DNA of 14,598 nucleotides. It comes from Desulfobulbus sp. (GTDB lineage: Bacteria; Desulfobacterota; Desulfobulbia; Desulfobulbales; Desulfobulbaceae). The stretch covers positions 1 to 14,598 of the forward strand of contig JAUVLX010000055.1 in the NCBI GenBank assembly GCA_030600525.1. Direction: 5' to 3'. A program made the position numbers and the translations under genes. Below are positions 7,882 to 14,254 of the stretch, piece after piece; position 1 is the stretch's first letter, and every line of letters starts with the position of its first letter. Below the pieces are notes generated by a model that saw only the letters and a list, made by a program, of their open reading frames with translations, searched no databases and was not told where the DNA came from.

Positions 7882-7932
7882 GGCGTTATGTGCTACTTGC
7901 CTGTAATGGTAATAAAAAAAAGTGAAAACGCT

Positions 7933-7939
7933 TAAACTA
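7933..7939 (+). repeat. Left direct repeat (TAAACTA) flanking element copy 3
   Basis: TAAACTA here is repeated exactly at 8114-8120, abutting the other end of the element. It is the expected footprint of a transposition event. Confidence 0.75.
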
Positions 7940-8113
7940 GTGTCTGTTCAGAAATGAGGATTTTGGTTTAGAGAAGGTCAGCGGCAGACTCCGAGGCATG
8001 GGAAAAATTTTACCGCAGACATATAGTTGATATCGGAGTCTTCACTTACCTCCGAGGATAAAAGATAAGCATAACGCCGCTATCGGGCCTTAATACCATT
8101 TCTGGACTGGCAC
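7940..8113 (+). mobile_element. Palindromic MITE-like element, copy 3, between envC and ctpA
   Basis: This 174-bp non-coding element has terminal inverted repeats GTGTCTGTTCAGAAATG (7940-7956) and its partner at 8097-8113 (14 of 17 matching). Exact 7-bp direct repeats TAAACTA flank it. Internal stems pair 7980-7985 with 8076-8081, and AGACTCCGA (7986-7994) with TCGGAGTCT (8033-8041). It keeps the left arm CGGAGTCTTCACTTACCT found in copies 1 and 4 but has a different right half, which it shares with copy 2. It lies inside what is otherwise a co-directional gene series, so the readthrough transcript from envC to ctpA would contain it as a structured spacer. Confidence 0.83.
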
Positions 8114-8120
8114 TAAACTA
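8114..8120 (+). repeat. Right direct repeat (TAAACTA) flanking element copy 3
   Basis: This is the exact partner of 7933-7939 and defines the right boundary of the inserted element. Confidence 0.75.
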
Positions 8121-8194
8121 ACGGGAATGTACTTGAGAAGCAATCCATATGTACGGAAATTTAACAGCAGACAAGTTTTGGAGGTAAACCGCCC

Positions 8195-9352
8195 TTATCG
8201 ACGGAGACTGTCAGGCTGCAACCAGAGTAACGGGTCCTCTGGCGTTGATCCATGCCGGATTTCAAAATACAGCCCACGGCCGAAAAGGGTCGCAATATCA
8301 CCGGTAGTGCCTATCATCTGTTTGCTTTTGATTTTGGTACCTTTTTTACTTCGGATAGAATCTAACCGTGAAGTAACAGTGTAGTACTGTCGGCCATGGT
8401 CAATGATGACTGTTTTGCCAAATCCCTTCATGTAACCAGCATATATAACCTTGCCGTCATATATAGCATGCACCTTGGCACCGTCAACGGTCTTGATGGT
8501 TATGCCGTTGCGCAGGGGACTTATCTCTGCGCCCTCAGTCTGAAATGTTGACTGCAAGGTCCCTTGGACTGGAACGGGAAGTTTGCCCTTACTACGCAGA
8601 AAACCTTTACTCCGTTTTTCCTGCTTTTTCTTTAGCTGTATGATGGTAGCTGTTAAATCCCCTTCAGCCTTTTGCATTTCTTTGAGTGCCAGGGCATAGA
8701 GACTTTTTTGGCTTTTGGTCTGTTTTAAGAGGGTGTTTTTTTCAGATGCAATAAAATCAAGCGATTTCTTTTCTTCTTCTGCCTGTTGCAGGAAGTCAAT
8801 TTTGATTGATTTTTCGAGCTCATGGACCTGTTTTGCAATCTGGATTTGGTTTTTCTTTTCTCGATACGCCTCAATAATCTCTCGGTCGTAGATTATCAAG
8901 TTATGAAAAGCGTCATCAAAAACCAGCAGGTCGGGCAGGTTTTTTTGAGAAAAAGTTACCTTAAGGAAATTGGTTTTTCCCCTGAAATAATATGATCTTA
9001 ACCGGTTAACCAAGTGGGCCTGGAGAGTGCTCTTTTCCTCGTCAATGGCGATGATTTCTAGTTGTCTTGCTTCAATGAGCGCATTTTGTTGTGCGACTTG
9101 TTCCTCAATTGATGCTATTTTTTTAATCTGTTTTTCAATTCGAACATCAATATCCTCAAGTTCATCAAGAATGTTTTTTTCCTTTTTATCGCTCTGGACC
9201 ACCTTGCCCTGGTGTCGCTCTATCTCCTTGCGCAGCTTACCGATGCTGATTTTGTGCCTTTGGATAGGTTTAGTACTGATATTCTGGGCCAGAGGCTGAC
9301 TAGGAATCGTGCAAAGCCAGATAAAGATGAGGAAGGCTGGGAAAAAATGCAT
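8195..9352 (-). CDS. envC: EnvC-like murein hydrolase activator with degenerate LytM domain
   Basis: EnvC is a periplasmic activator of N-acetylmuramyl-L-alanine amidases at the division septum and is held by FtsX. The 385-residue protein starts with a signal peptide (MHFFPAFLIFIWLC..., cleavage near LAQ). Long charged coiled coils follow (about 35-115 and 160-250) and then a C-terminal LytM/M23 domain (about 278-378). The zinc ligands of active M23 enzymes are lost: the first His is N282 in RNGITIK, the HxH region reads TSRL (327-330), and the last motif is LYFEIRH rather than HFEI. This fits a non-catalytic activator. It starts 10 bp after the ftsX stop without its own clear Shine-Dalgarno, so translational coupling is likely. 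Confidence 0.9.
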   Translation of the reverse strand: MHFFPAFLIFIWLCTIPSQPLAQNISTKPIQRHKISIGKLRKEIERHQGKVVQSDKKEKNILDELEDIDVRIEKQIKKIASIEEQVAQQNALIEARQLEIIAIDEEKSTLQAHLVNRLRSYYFRGKTNFLKVTFSQKNLPDLLVFDDAFHNLIIYDREIIEAYREKKNQIQIAKQVHELEKSIKIDFLQQAEEEKKSLDFIASEKNTLLKQTKSQKSLYALALKEMQKAEGDLTATIIQLKKKQEKRSKGFLRSKGKLPVPVQGTLQSTFQTEGAEISPLRNGITIKTVDGAKVHAIYDGKVIYAGYMKGFGKTVIIDHGRQYYTVTSRLDSIRSKKGTKIKSKQMIGTTGDIATLFGRGLYFEIRHGSTPEDPLLWLQPDSLRR

Positions 9353-9362
9353 TGATCGCTAA

Positions 9363-10250
9363 TCAGTGGCGCAGAGTCTGTCTGGCAGAAGAAAAACTAC
9401 CAAAGGCGCAGAGCAAGGTTGACGTTACGATCAAAATTACAACTATGGGCAGCGGGAGAAAAGAAAAGGGAAACAGCTGAAATAGACTGGAGCCGGAAAA
9501 CTGGAGGATAATCCAGTTGTAGAGCGTATAGAGGGCTCCAATGCCCATACTTGCCCCAATGAGTCCCAGGAGCGCTCCTTCGAAAAGAAAAGGCATGCGG
9601 ATATAATTATCAGTGGCTCCTACAAGGCGGAGGAGTTCGAGTTCTTTTTGTCTGGAAAGCAGGGTTAACCGAATGGTGTGGGCCACCATGAAAGTGGTGG
9701 TCATGATCAGTAGAAAACCGGACAGGATAACAATGATTCGCATTAGTTGGATAAAGGAATAAAATCTTTCAATCCAGTCTTTGCCGTACTGCACCTTCAA
9801 CACGCCCGGTAATGTATATAGATAATCGGAGAACCTTTTGATCCGGGATAGACTGTCCAGAGTCTTAATTGGGTAGACTTCTATTGATGGTGGAAGGAAA
9901 TCCTGCTGTATATCAAATAAAATGTCCTTATCATCACCCAACTGCTTTTCAAAGCGGTCAAAGGCCGCTTGGCGGCTGACAAAGACAATTTGGTCAACGG
10001 TATCAAAATTTTTAATTTTTCGCCTGTATTCTTCCTGCAGGGGAGGGGAAGGATCCTCATCAAGATAAACGATAAGCCGCAGATCATCGCCTAGTTCCTG
10101 ACCAATGTGGAGGGCGTTAAAGTACGAGAGGTAAAAAAAAGAAAAAATTAAAATGGAAAGAGATACCGTAAATAGGGTCATGACCTGTGATTTCCAGGTC
10201 TGGAGCATGTTACGCCCGGTATGGCGAAAAGCTGAAGAAAAAAGGCTCAT
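9363..10250 (-). CDS. ftsX: Cell division protein FtsX
   Basis: FtsX is the membrane subunit of the FtsEX complex and relays ATP-driven changes to the periplasmic activator EnvC. The 295-residue protein has the family layout: a short cytoplasmic N-terminus, TM1 (about 22-45), a periplasmic domain (about 46-165), then TM2 (about 170-195), TM3 (about 220-247) and TM4 (about 265-287). The cytoplasmic loop RQKELELLRLVGATDNYIRMPFLFEG (200-225) is the conserved FtsX/MacB-type motif that contacts the ATPase. It starts 12 bp after the ftsE stop and ends 10 bp before envC, so the three genes form a tight operon. Confidence 0.95.
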   Translation of the reverse strand: MSLFSSAFRHTGRNMLQTWKSQVMTLFTVSLSILIFSFFYLSYFNALHIGQELGDDLRLIVYLDEDPSPPLQEEYRRKIKNFDTVDQIVFVSRQAAFDRFEKQLGDDKDILFDIQQDFLPPSIEVYPIKTLDSLSRIKRFSDYLYTLPGVLKVQYGKDWIERFYSFIQLMRIIVILSGFLLIMTTTFMVAHTIRLTLLSRQKELELLRLVGATDNYIRMPFLFEGALLGLIGASMGIGALYTLYNWIILQFSGSSLFQLFPFSFLPLPIVVILIVTSTLLCAFGSFSSARQTLRH

Positions 10251-10262
10251 CGGCAGATGTAA

Positions 10263-10985
10263 TTAATTAGTGACTTGTAGTGATACATCTGAATCTGTAG
10301 CTTGTGGAGTGTTTTGCTGACCGAACGCAAGTTGAATAACCCTATGTTGTTGGTTGTAGATCGACGTGTCGTGGGTTGCGATCAGAAGGGTGGTTCCCTG
10401 TTGGTGGAGATCATCAAAAAGTGACATCACGCGCTCGGTTGTTTCAGCGTCAAGATTGCCTGTGGGCTCGTCAGCAAGTATAATTTTAGGGTAGTTGGCA
10501 ACTGCCCTGGCAATAGAAACGCGTTGCTGCTCTCCGCGGGAAAGCTCCGCAGCCGGGGTGTTGATTTTTGCCTGCAGTCCCAGTTGTTCCAGCAGTTCCC
10601 TGGTGCGCTTGATGATAAAGGAGTTTCTGCGGTAAACAACTTCCATGGAAACTGCAATGTTTGCGGCAACCGTCCGTTCTGGAAGTAATTTGAAATCCTG
10701 GTAAGCCATCCCGATTTTTCTTCTCAGGGAATACAGATTACGTTTTGGTATTTTTGCGATGTCAATCCCGTCTACCTCAACCATTCCCTTGGTAGGGGAT
10801 TCAACCTTGCTGATAAGTTTGAGTAGTGTCGTTTTTCCTGCACCACTTCTGCCGGTAAGAAAGATCATCTCACCTTTGTTGACCGAAAAAGTAATGTCTG
10901 CCAGTGCCTGCACATCAGGAGCATAGATCTTGGTGACCTTGATAAGATCTATTATGATATTAGGGGGCTGTTTTTGCTGCTCCAT
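10263..10985 (-). CDS. ftsE: Cell division ATP-binding protein FtsE
   Basis: FtsE is the ATPase of FtsEX at the inner face of the septal membrane. The 240-residue ABC protein has Walker A GRSGAGKT (45-52), a Q-loop at Q96 (MAYQDFKLL), Walker B ILADEP (168-173, catalytic E173) and the H-loop H205 (ATHD). The signature motif reads LSRGEQQRV (148-156), with Arg where LSGGEQQRV is usual. A polar tail of about 18 residues extends past the normal end. An AGG seven bases before ATG may be the ribosome-binding site. It is first in the ftsE-ftsX-envC run, so the promoter should lie in 10986-11150, or further upstream if the hairpin at 11150-11181 is read through. Confidence 0.95.
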   Translation of the reverse strand: MEQQKQPPNIIIDLIKVTKIYAPDVQALADITFSVNKGEMIFLTGRSGAGKTTLLKLISKVESPTKGMVEVDGIDIAKIPKRNLYSLRRKIGMAYQDFKLLPERTVAANIAVSMEVVYRRNSFIIKRTRELLEQLGLQAKINTPAAELSRGEQQRVSIARAVANYPKIILADEPTGNLDAETTERVMSLFDDLHQQGTTLLIATHDTSIYNQQHRVIQLAFGQQNTPQATDSDVSLQVTN

Positions 10986-11149
10986 CGCTACCTGGTGGTT
11001 TTTTCAAGTGACTGAATTTGCATGTTTTGCTAAGTGATTGCTGAGAAATACTGCACGCTTGGCTATCCTATCGTAAGCTGAGACCAACCGCGCCAGACCA
11101 TCTCGTGACGCATATATAGCTTAAACACCTTGTTTTTCCCAGTAAAAAC

Positions 11150-11181
11150 CATGAAGCAAACACCGGCCTGGCCGCTTCATG
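11150..11181 (-). terminator. Strong hairpin, terminator-like on the minus strand
   Basis: CATGAAGC (11150-11157) pairs with GCTTCATG (11174-11181). A nested CGGCC-T-GGCCG palindrome occupies 11164-11174. Read on the minus strand the stem is followed by GTTTTTAC, as in an intrinsic terminator. No minus-strand gene lies upstream, so it may end a small transcript or attenuate a long ftsE leader. The hairpin is seen; the role is inferred. Confidence 0.4.
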
Positions 11182-11206
11182 CATAATATTTGTGTTGCGT
11201 ATTAAA

Positions 11207-11334
11207 CGTTGCTGGATGTATGAAGTCCAGTAGCAACGACATAAAAAATATTTACGAGGTCGTTCACTGGCTGGTATAAGGTGGCGGTGTACCTCACTGA
11301 TTATACCACTTGTTTAGTGGGCATCCATAGGATG
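11207..11334 (+). ncRNA. Candidate structured leader or small RNA upstream of gph
   Basis: Four further inverted repeats follow the 11150 hairpin in a row. CGTTGCT (11207-11213) pairs with AGCAACG (11232-11238), plus an inner GGA/TCC. GGTATAA (11273-11279) pairs with TTATACC (11301-11307), with inner AGGT/ACCT. CCACT (11306-11310) pairs with AGTGG (11316-11320). CATCC (11322-11326) pairs with GGATG (11330-11334). The third and fourth share bases, so they are mutually exclusive. I do not recognise a known riboswitch, tRNA, 6S, SRP or RNase P signature. It may be a 5' leader of gph, an independent RNA, or chance in an A+T-rich spacer. Confidence 0.3.
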
Positions 11335-11416
11335 TTACACCTGATCACATCACTTTTATTCAAGAGCCTGGAACAATACAGAATGTACTTGTGTTGTTTT
11401 TGTAGAGGAAACAGTA

Positions 11417-12082
11417 ATGCGTTATAAAGCTGTTATTTTTGATCTGGACGGTACCCTGCTCGATTCACTTGTAGATTTAGCAAGTTCTGGCAACAGGGTA
11501 CTTAAACAACTTAGCCTCGATGCCCACCCAACAGATGCATATCGTTATTTTGTAGGTGATGGCATGGCAACCCTTGTTGAACGTATTTTGCCGGAACATT
11601 TTAAGACGCCTGACTCTATAGCCAAAACAGTAGAACTCTTTAAAGAAGACTATGCACAAAACTGGGACGTGGAGACAGCCATATATCCTGGGGTTGTTGA
11701 AATGTTGGATGAACTGACCCTGATGGACGTCAAGCTCTGCATCCTTTCCAATAAACCGGATAGATTTACCACTGCGTGTGTGGACAGATTGTTGCCAAAG
11801 TGGCAGTTCCATCCTGTACATGGGCAGCGTGATCACGTACCTAAAAAGCCGGATCCTGCAGGTGCACTGGAAATCATAGCACTGTTGGAGACGGAGGCTA
11901 TGGAGGCGAGTGAGATTCTTTATGTTGGTGATACCGCAGTGGACATGCAGACAGCAGCCGATGCTCACCTCGATAGTGTCGGTGTGTTGTGGGGTTTCAG
12001 GGATGCTGAAGAGCTTCAACAAAACGGTGCCAAGTTTCTCGTCAGTCATCCCAGAGAAATAGTCGAAATCATTCGCCGTTAA
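11417..12082 (+). CDS. gph: Phosphoglycolate phosphatase-type HAD hydrolase
   Basis: Gph removes phosphate from 2-phosphoglycolate, a product of DNA 3'-end repair or oxygenation reactions. The 221-residue length is typical. HAD motifs are complete: motif I DLDGTLLDS with nucleophile D9 and acid D11, motif II LSNKP with S111, motif III K144 (KKPDP), and motif IV GDTAVD with D172 and D176. The cap domain lies about 17-85. The start is well supported by AGAGGAA seven bases before ATG. The DUF445 gene follows after 61 bp on the same strand, suggesting one transcript. The substrate is inferred from family resemblance; other HAD phosphatases of this subgroup act on different small phosphates. Confidence 0.85.
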   Translation: MRYKAVIFDLDGTLLDSLVDLASSGNRVLKQLSLDAHPTDAYRYFVGDGMATLVERILPEHFKTPDSIAKTVELFKEDYAQNWDVETAIYPGVVEMLDELTLMDVKLCILSNKPDRFTTACVDRLLPKWQFHPVHGQRDHVPKKPDPAGALEIIALLETEAMEASEILYVGDTAVDMQTAADAHLDSVGVLWGFRDAEELQQNGAKFLVSHPREIVEIIRR

Positions 12083-12143
12083 TTCATGACCCCTTACTTT
12101 ATTTCTTACCTTTTTCTTTCTTTTTTTATGTAGGCTCGTTGAT

Positions 12144-13745
12144 ATGCAATATTCAGATGTTATTTTGTTTGCCACGTACGCAGGACCACCAATTATCGGT
12201 GCTTTTATCGGTTACCTCACTAACCGAATAGCTATCCGGATGCTGTTTCGGCCACTTAAAGCGTGGCATATATTCGGACTCCGCGTGCCCATGACTCCCG
12301 GCGTTATTCCGTCCAAAAGAGCTGAATTGGCTGAAAACATGGGGGAAATGGTCGGAGAACACCTGCTGACAAGTACGGAGATAGGCACAGCCCTTTCCAG
12401 AGAGCCTTTTCAAGAACATCTCCACTCCCTGGTAGATACCCGTGTCCAAGCTGTTTTGAAAAAAGAGCTGGGCCCTGTCTCTTCATTTGTTCCCGAACGG
12501 TTTCAGTCTTATTTTAAAGTCGCCGTGCAGACCATGAAGTACCGCCTTGGTCTTGGCCTTGGGACTTTTCTTGCCAGTGAAAAGTGGCAGGGACAGGTAC
12601 ACGGTTTCATCGTTGAACGGCTCGATGCCATGGGAGATAAAAAAATAAATCAGCTCATCACTCCAGAAGCAAGAACCACTTTGTACAATGTGCTGGAAAG
12701 TGTGGTGCAAAATATTCTTGCAAGTCCGGATGCCTGTTCCAAACTTTCTGCTTTTATTCAACGCTGGCTTAAGGCGGAAGCAGACCAGGGAAAAACACTT
12801 AAAGACCAACTGCCGGAACAGGTTCTTGAGCTGCTTCATGCAGCAATACGTAAGAACACTCCAGCTTTGTTGGAGCAATTGGGACGCCAGTTATCAGAAC
12901 CCTTTATCCGCGAACGGATTATTACGGGTATCCTTGGTGGGGTAGATCATTTCATTGATTCCCTTGGCCCAATGGGAGCGATGGCGCGTGGCATGATTGA
13001 TATGGATTCACTGCAAAGTACAGTTGATGTGTACCTAACCGATAAAGAGGGCGATATTATCGGCTGGTTACAGGACCCGACTCTGAATGATCACCTGGGA
13101 GGCGTTCTGTGTGCGCAGGTAGATGCAGTGCTGGATCGTCCCCTTGGTGAGTTGCTCGATCAGGCAGGGGAGGGGAGCGTGCAGGGCATCTGTGATGGTC
13201 TCGCAGAACAGGTCTTAGCCATGTTTTCCGCTCCTGGTAAGGGTGAGAGCAGTATACTGCAGGAGACCATCGAAGGGTGGTGTAAGCAGGGCGAGCTTAC
13301 ATTCCATGCTCTTGGCGACCAGATCTATGGAGGCGAGGCAACTGGAGAGATACGTGAACTGATTGCACGGCAAAGCCTCGATCTGCTGCAGTCGGCAAAT
13401 ATTGAAAAAGTACTCCACATTTTGACTGACAGAGCCATAGACGTTCTTCTGGAAAGACCAGTTGGTACTTTACACGCGGTTATACCTCGAGGCGTGCAAA
13501 AGGGGGTGACCGAGTACGTGGTTTTAACCACCAACACCATGCTGTTAAAAGAGGTTCCCGGATTGGTCGGTTCGTTGAATATTAGCGAGTTGGTCACCGA
13601 AAAAGTGAACTCCCTTGATCTGTTGAAGCTGGAACGTCTTCTGCTTTCGATCATGGAAGAGCAGTTCAAATACATCAACCTTTTCGGTGCTCTTCTTGGT
13701 TTTCTTATTGGTTGTATAAATCTGCTGATTCTCAGGATGGTTTAA
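12144..13745 (+). CDS. DUF445 family membrane protein
   Basis: This 533-residue protein has the DUF445 layout. An N-terminal membrane segment (about 6-26) runs into the hallmark GYLTNRIAIRMLFRP (23-37), followed by TPGVIPSKRAELAENMGEMV (51-70). The family tends to show a G-[LV]-I-P-[KS] motif here. The long middle is helical with repeated amphipathic stretches (LEQLGRQLSEPFIRERI, LLDQAGEGSVQGI and similar). A C-terminal membrane helix spans about 513-531 (FGALLGFLIGCINLLIL). This suggests a large helical domain anchored at both ends. Function is not established for the family. The start ATG at 12144 has only a weak AGG upstream. A pyrimidine-rich tract (about 12089-12128) fills the gap from gph. 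Confidence 0.88.
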   Translation: MQYSDVILFATYAGPPIIGAFIGYLTNRIAIRMLFRPLKAWHIFGLRVPMTPGVIPSKRAELAENMGEMVGEHLLTSTEIGTALSREPFQEHLHSLVDTRVQAVLKKELGPVSSFVPERFQSYFKVAVQTMKYRLGLGLGTFLASEKWQGQVHGFIVERLDAMGDKKINQLITPEARTTLYNVLESVVQNILASPDACSKLSAFIQRWLKAEADQGKTLKDQLPEQVLELLHAAIRKNTPALLEQLGRQLSEPFIRERIITGILGGVDHFIDSLGPMGAMARGMIDMDSLQSTVDVYLTDKEGDIIGWLQDPTLNDHLGGVLCAQVDAVLDRPLGELLDQAGEGSVQGICDGLAEQVLAMFSAPGKGESSILQETIEGWCKQGELTFHALGDQIYGGEATGEIRELIARQSLDLLQSANIEKVLHILTDRAIDVLLERPVGTLHAVIPRGVQKGVTEYVVLTTNTMLLKEVPGLVGSLNISELVTEKVNSLDLLKLERLLLSIMEEQFKYINLFGALLGFLIGCINLLILRMV

Positions 13746-13813
13746 TAAGAATGGCTCTAGGGAACCCATTTCATGTTGCAGATAGCGATTATATGTCGGT
13801 TAAACCGTTAGTT

Positions 13814-13837
13814 CCTATCGGTAATGTTACCGATAGG
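13814..13837. promoter_or_regulatory. Near-perfect palindrome with extra half-site, operator-like
   Basis: An 11-bp arm CCTATCGGTAA and its exact inverted partner flank a TG centre. A further ACCGATAG half-site occurs at 13851-13858, and CGGTT-A-AACCG lies at 13797-13807. Such spaced inverted half-sites resemble a dimeric regulator's binding site. No promoter target is obvious between the DUF445 stop and the IS remnant, and no T-run follows, so a terminator is less likely. Confidence 0.35.
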
Positions 13838-13869
13838 GTTGATTGGTGATACCGATAGTAGCATTCCCC

Positions 13870-14058
13870 CATTCTTCTGCTAAATTTAGTGTATTCTTTA
13901 TCAACCAGACGCATAAGTGCGAGGTTCTCATCAGATTTCTTATCCTGAGAGCTTTTCCGGTAGTAGCTGGGGCGTGGCAACTCTATCAGTTCGCATTGTC
14001 GATCAATACTTAATGATTCGTGGCTGGTATCTATGCAGGAGCGGTTCTCAGCGATACT
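13870..14058 (-). pseudogene. IS3-family transposase orfB, N-terminal fragment
   Basis: The fragment encodes MSIAENRSCIDTSHESLSI, then RQCELIELPRPSYYR and ENLALMRLVDKEYTKF, then SRRM. This is the start of an IS3 orfB (RQCELL.L.RSSYYY, then ENLALMRLID..YT..PFYGSRRM). A PFYG-like stretch is missing between F and SRRM, indicating a small deletion. The DDE integrase core (about 200 residues) is gone. The frame runs on without homology to 13789. Its ATG at about 14054-14052 originally overlapped the orfA stop. Confidence 0.8.
14053..14058 (+). repeat. Left direct repeat (ATAGAT) flanking element copy 4
   Basis: ATAGAT is repeated at 14249-14254, immediately outside the other end of the element. 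Collapsing element plus one repeat restores the IS3 reading frames. Confidence 0.78.
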
Positions 14059-14248
14059 CATGATAGATGAGTCTGTTGATTTACTAGGATTTTCGGCCAA
14101 GTCAAGGTCGATGCATGCTGAAAAAATAACCATAGGCATATAATTGATATCGGAGTCTTTGCTTACCTCCGAGGATTATTTTTTCAGCATAACGAGGTAA
14201 GCGGAGACTCCGAGAGATTGGGCGAAAAGACAGTAAATCAACAGGCTC
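14059..14248 (+). mobile_element. Palindromic MITE-like element, copy 4, nested in the IS3 remnant
   Basis: This is the longest copy at 190 bp. Its ends GAGTCTGTTGATTTACT (14059-14075) and 14232-14248 are inverted with 16 of 17 matching. An inner stem has 18-base arms (14151-14168 and 14195-14212) that pair completely if two G-U pairs are allowed. Another outer pairing is TTTTCGGCCAA with TTGGGCGAAAA. The 15 bases at 14115-14129 are exactly complementary to the inner loop at 14176-14190, so an alternative fold is possible. Exact ATAGAT repeats flank it. It has no coding capacity. Confidence 0.85.
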
Positions 14249-14254
14249 ATAGAT
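14249..14254 (+). repeat. Right direct repeat (ATAGAT) flanking element copy 4
   Basis: This is the exact partner of 14053-14058 and fixes the right boundary of the nested insertion. Confidence 0.78.

Noticed and set aside
5161..8113. CRISPR array, because similar repeats occur several times.
   Set aside because: The copies are 138-190 bp, kilobases apart, flanked by target duplications, and have no regular spacers or cas genes.
11270..11340. tRNA-like cloverleaf in the stem-rich gap upstream of gph.
   Set aside because: No T-arm GGTTCGAATCC-type sequence, no seven-base acceptor stem at the proper distance and no plausible anticodon loop.
12089..12128. Pyrimidine-rich tract between gph and the DUF445 gene as an intrinsic terminator.
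   Set aside because: No GC-rich stem precedes the T-runs, and the two genes are only 61 bp apart on the same strand.
11477..12175. Minus-strand 232-codon open frame covering gph.
   Set aside because: gph has complete HAD motifs and a good ribosome-binding site on the plus strand. The reverse product has no recognisable domain.
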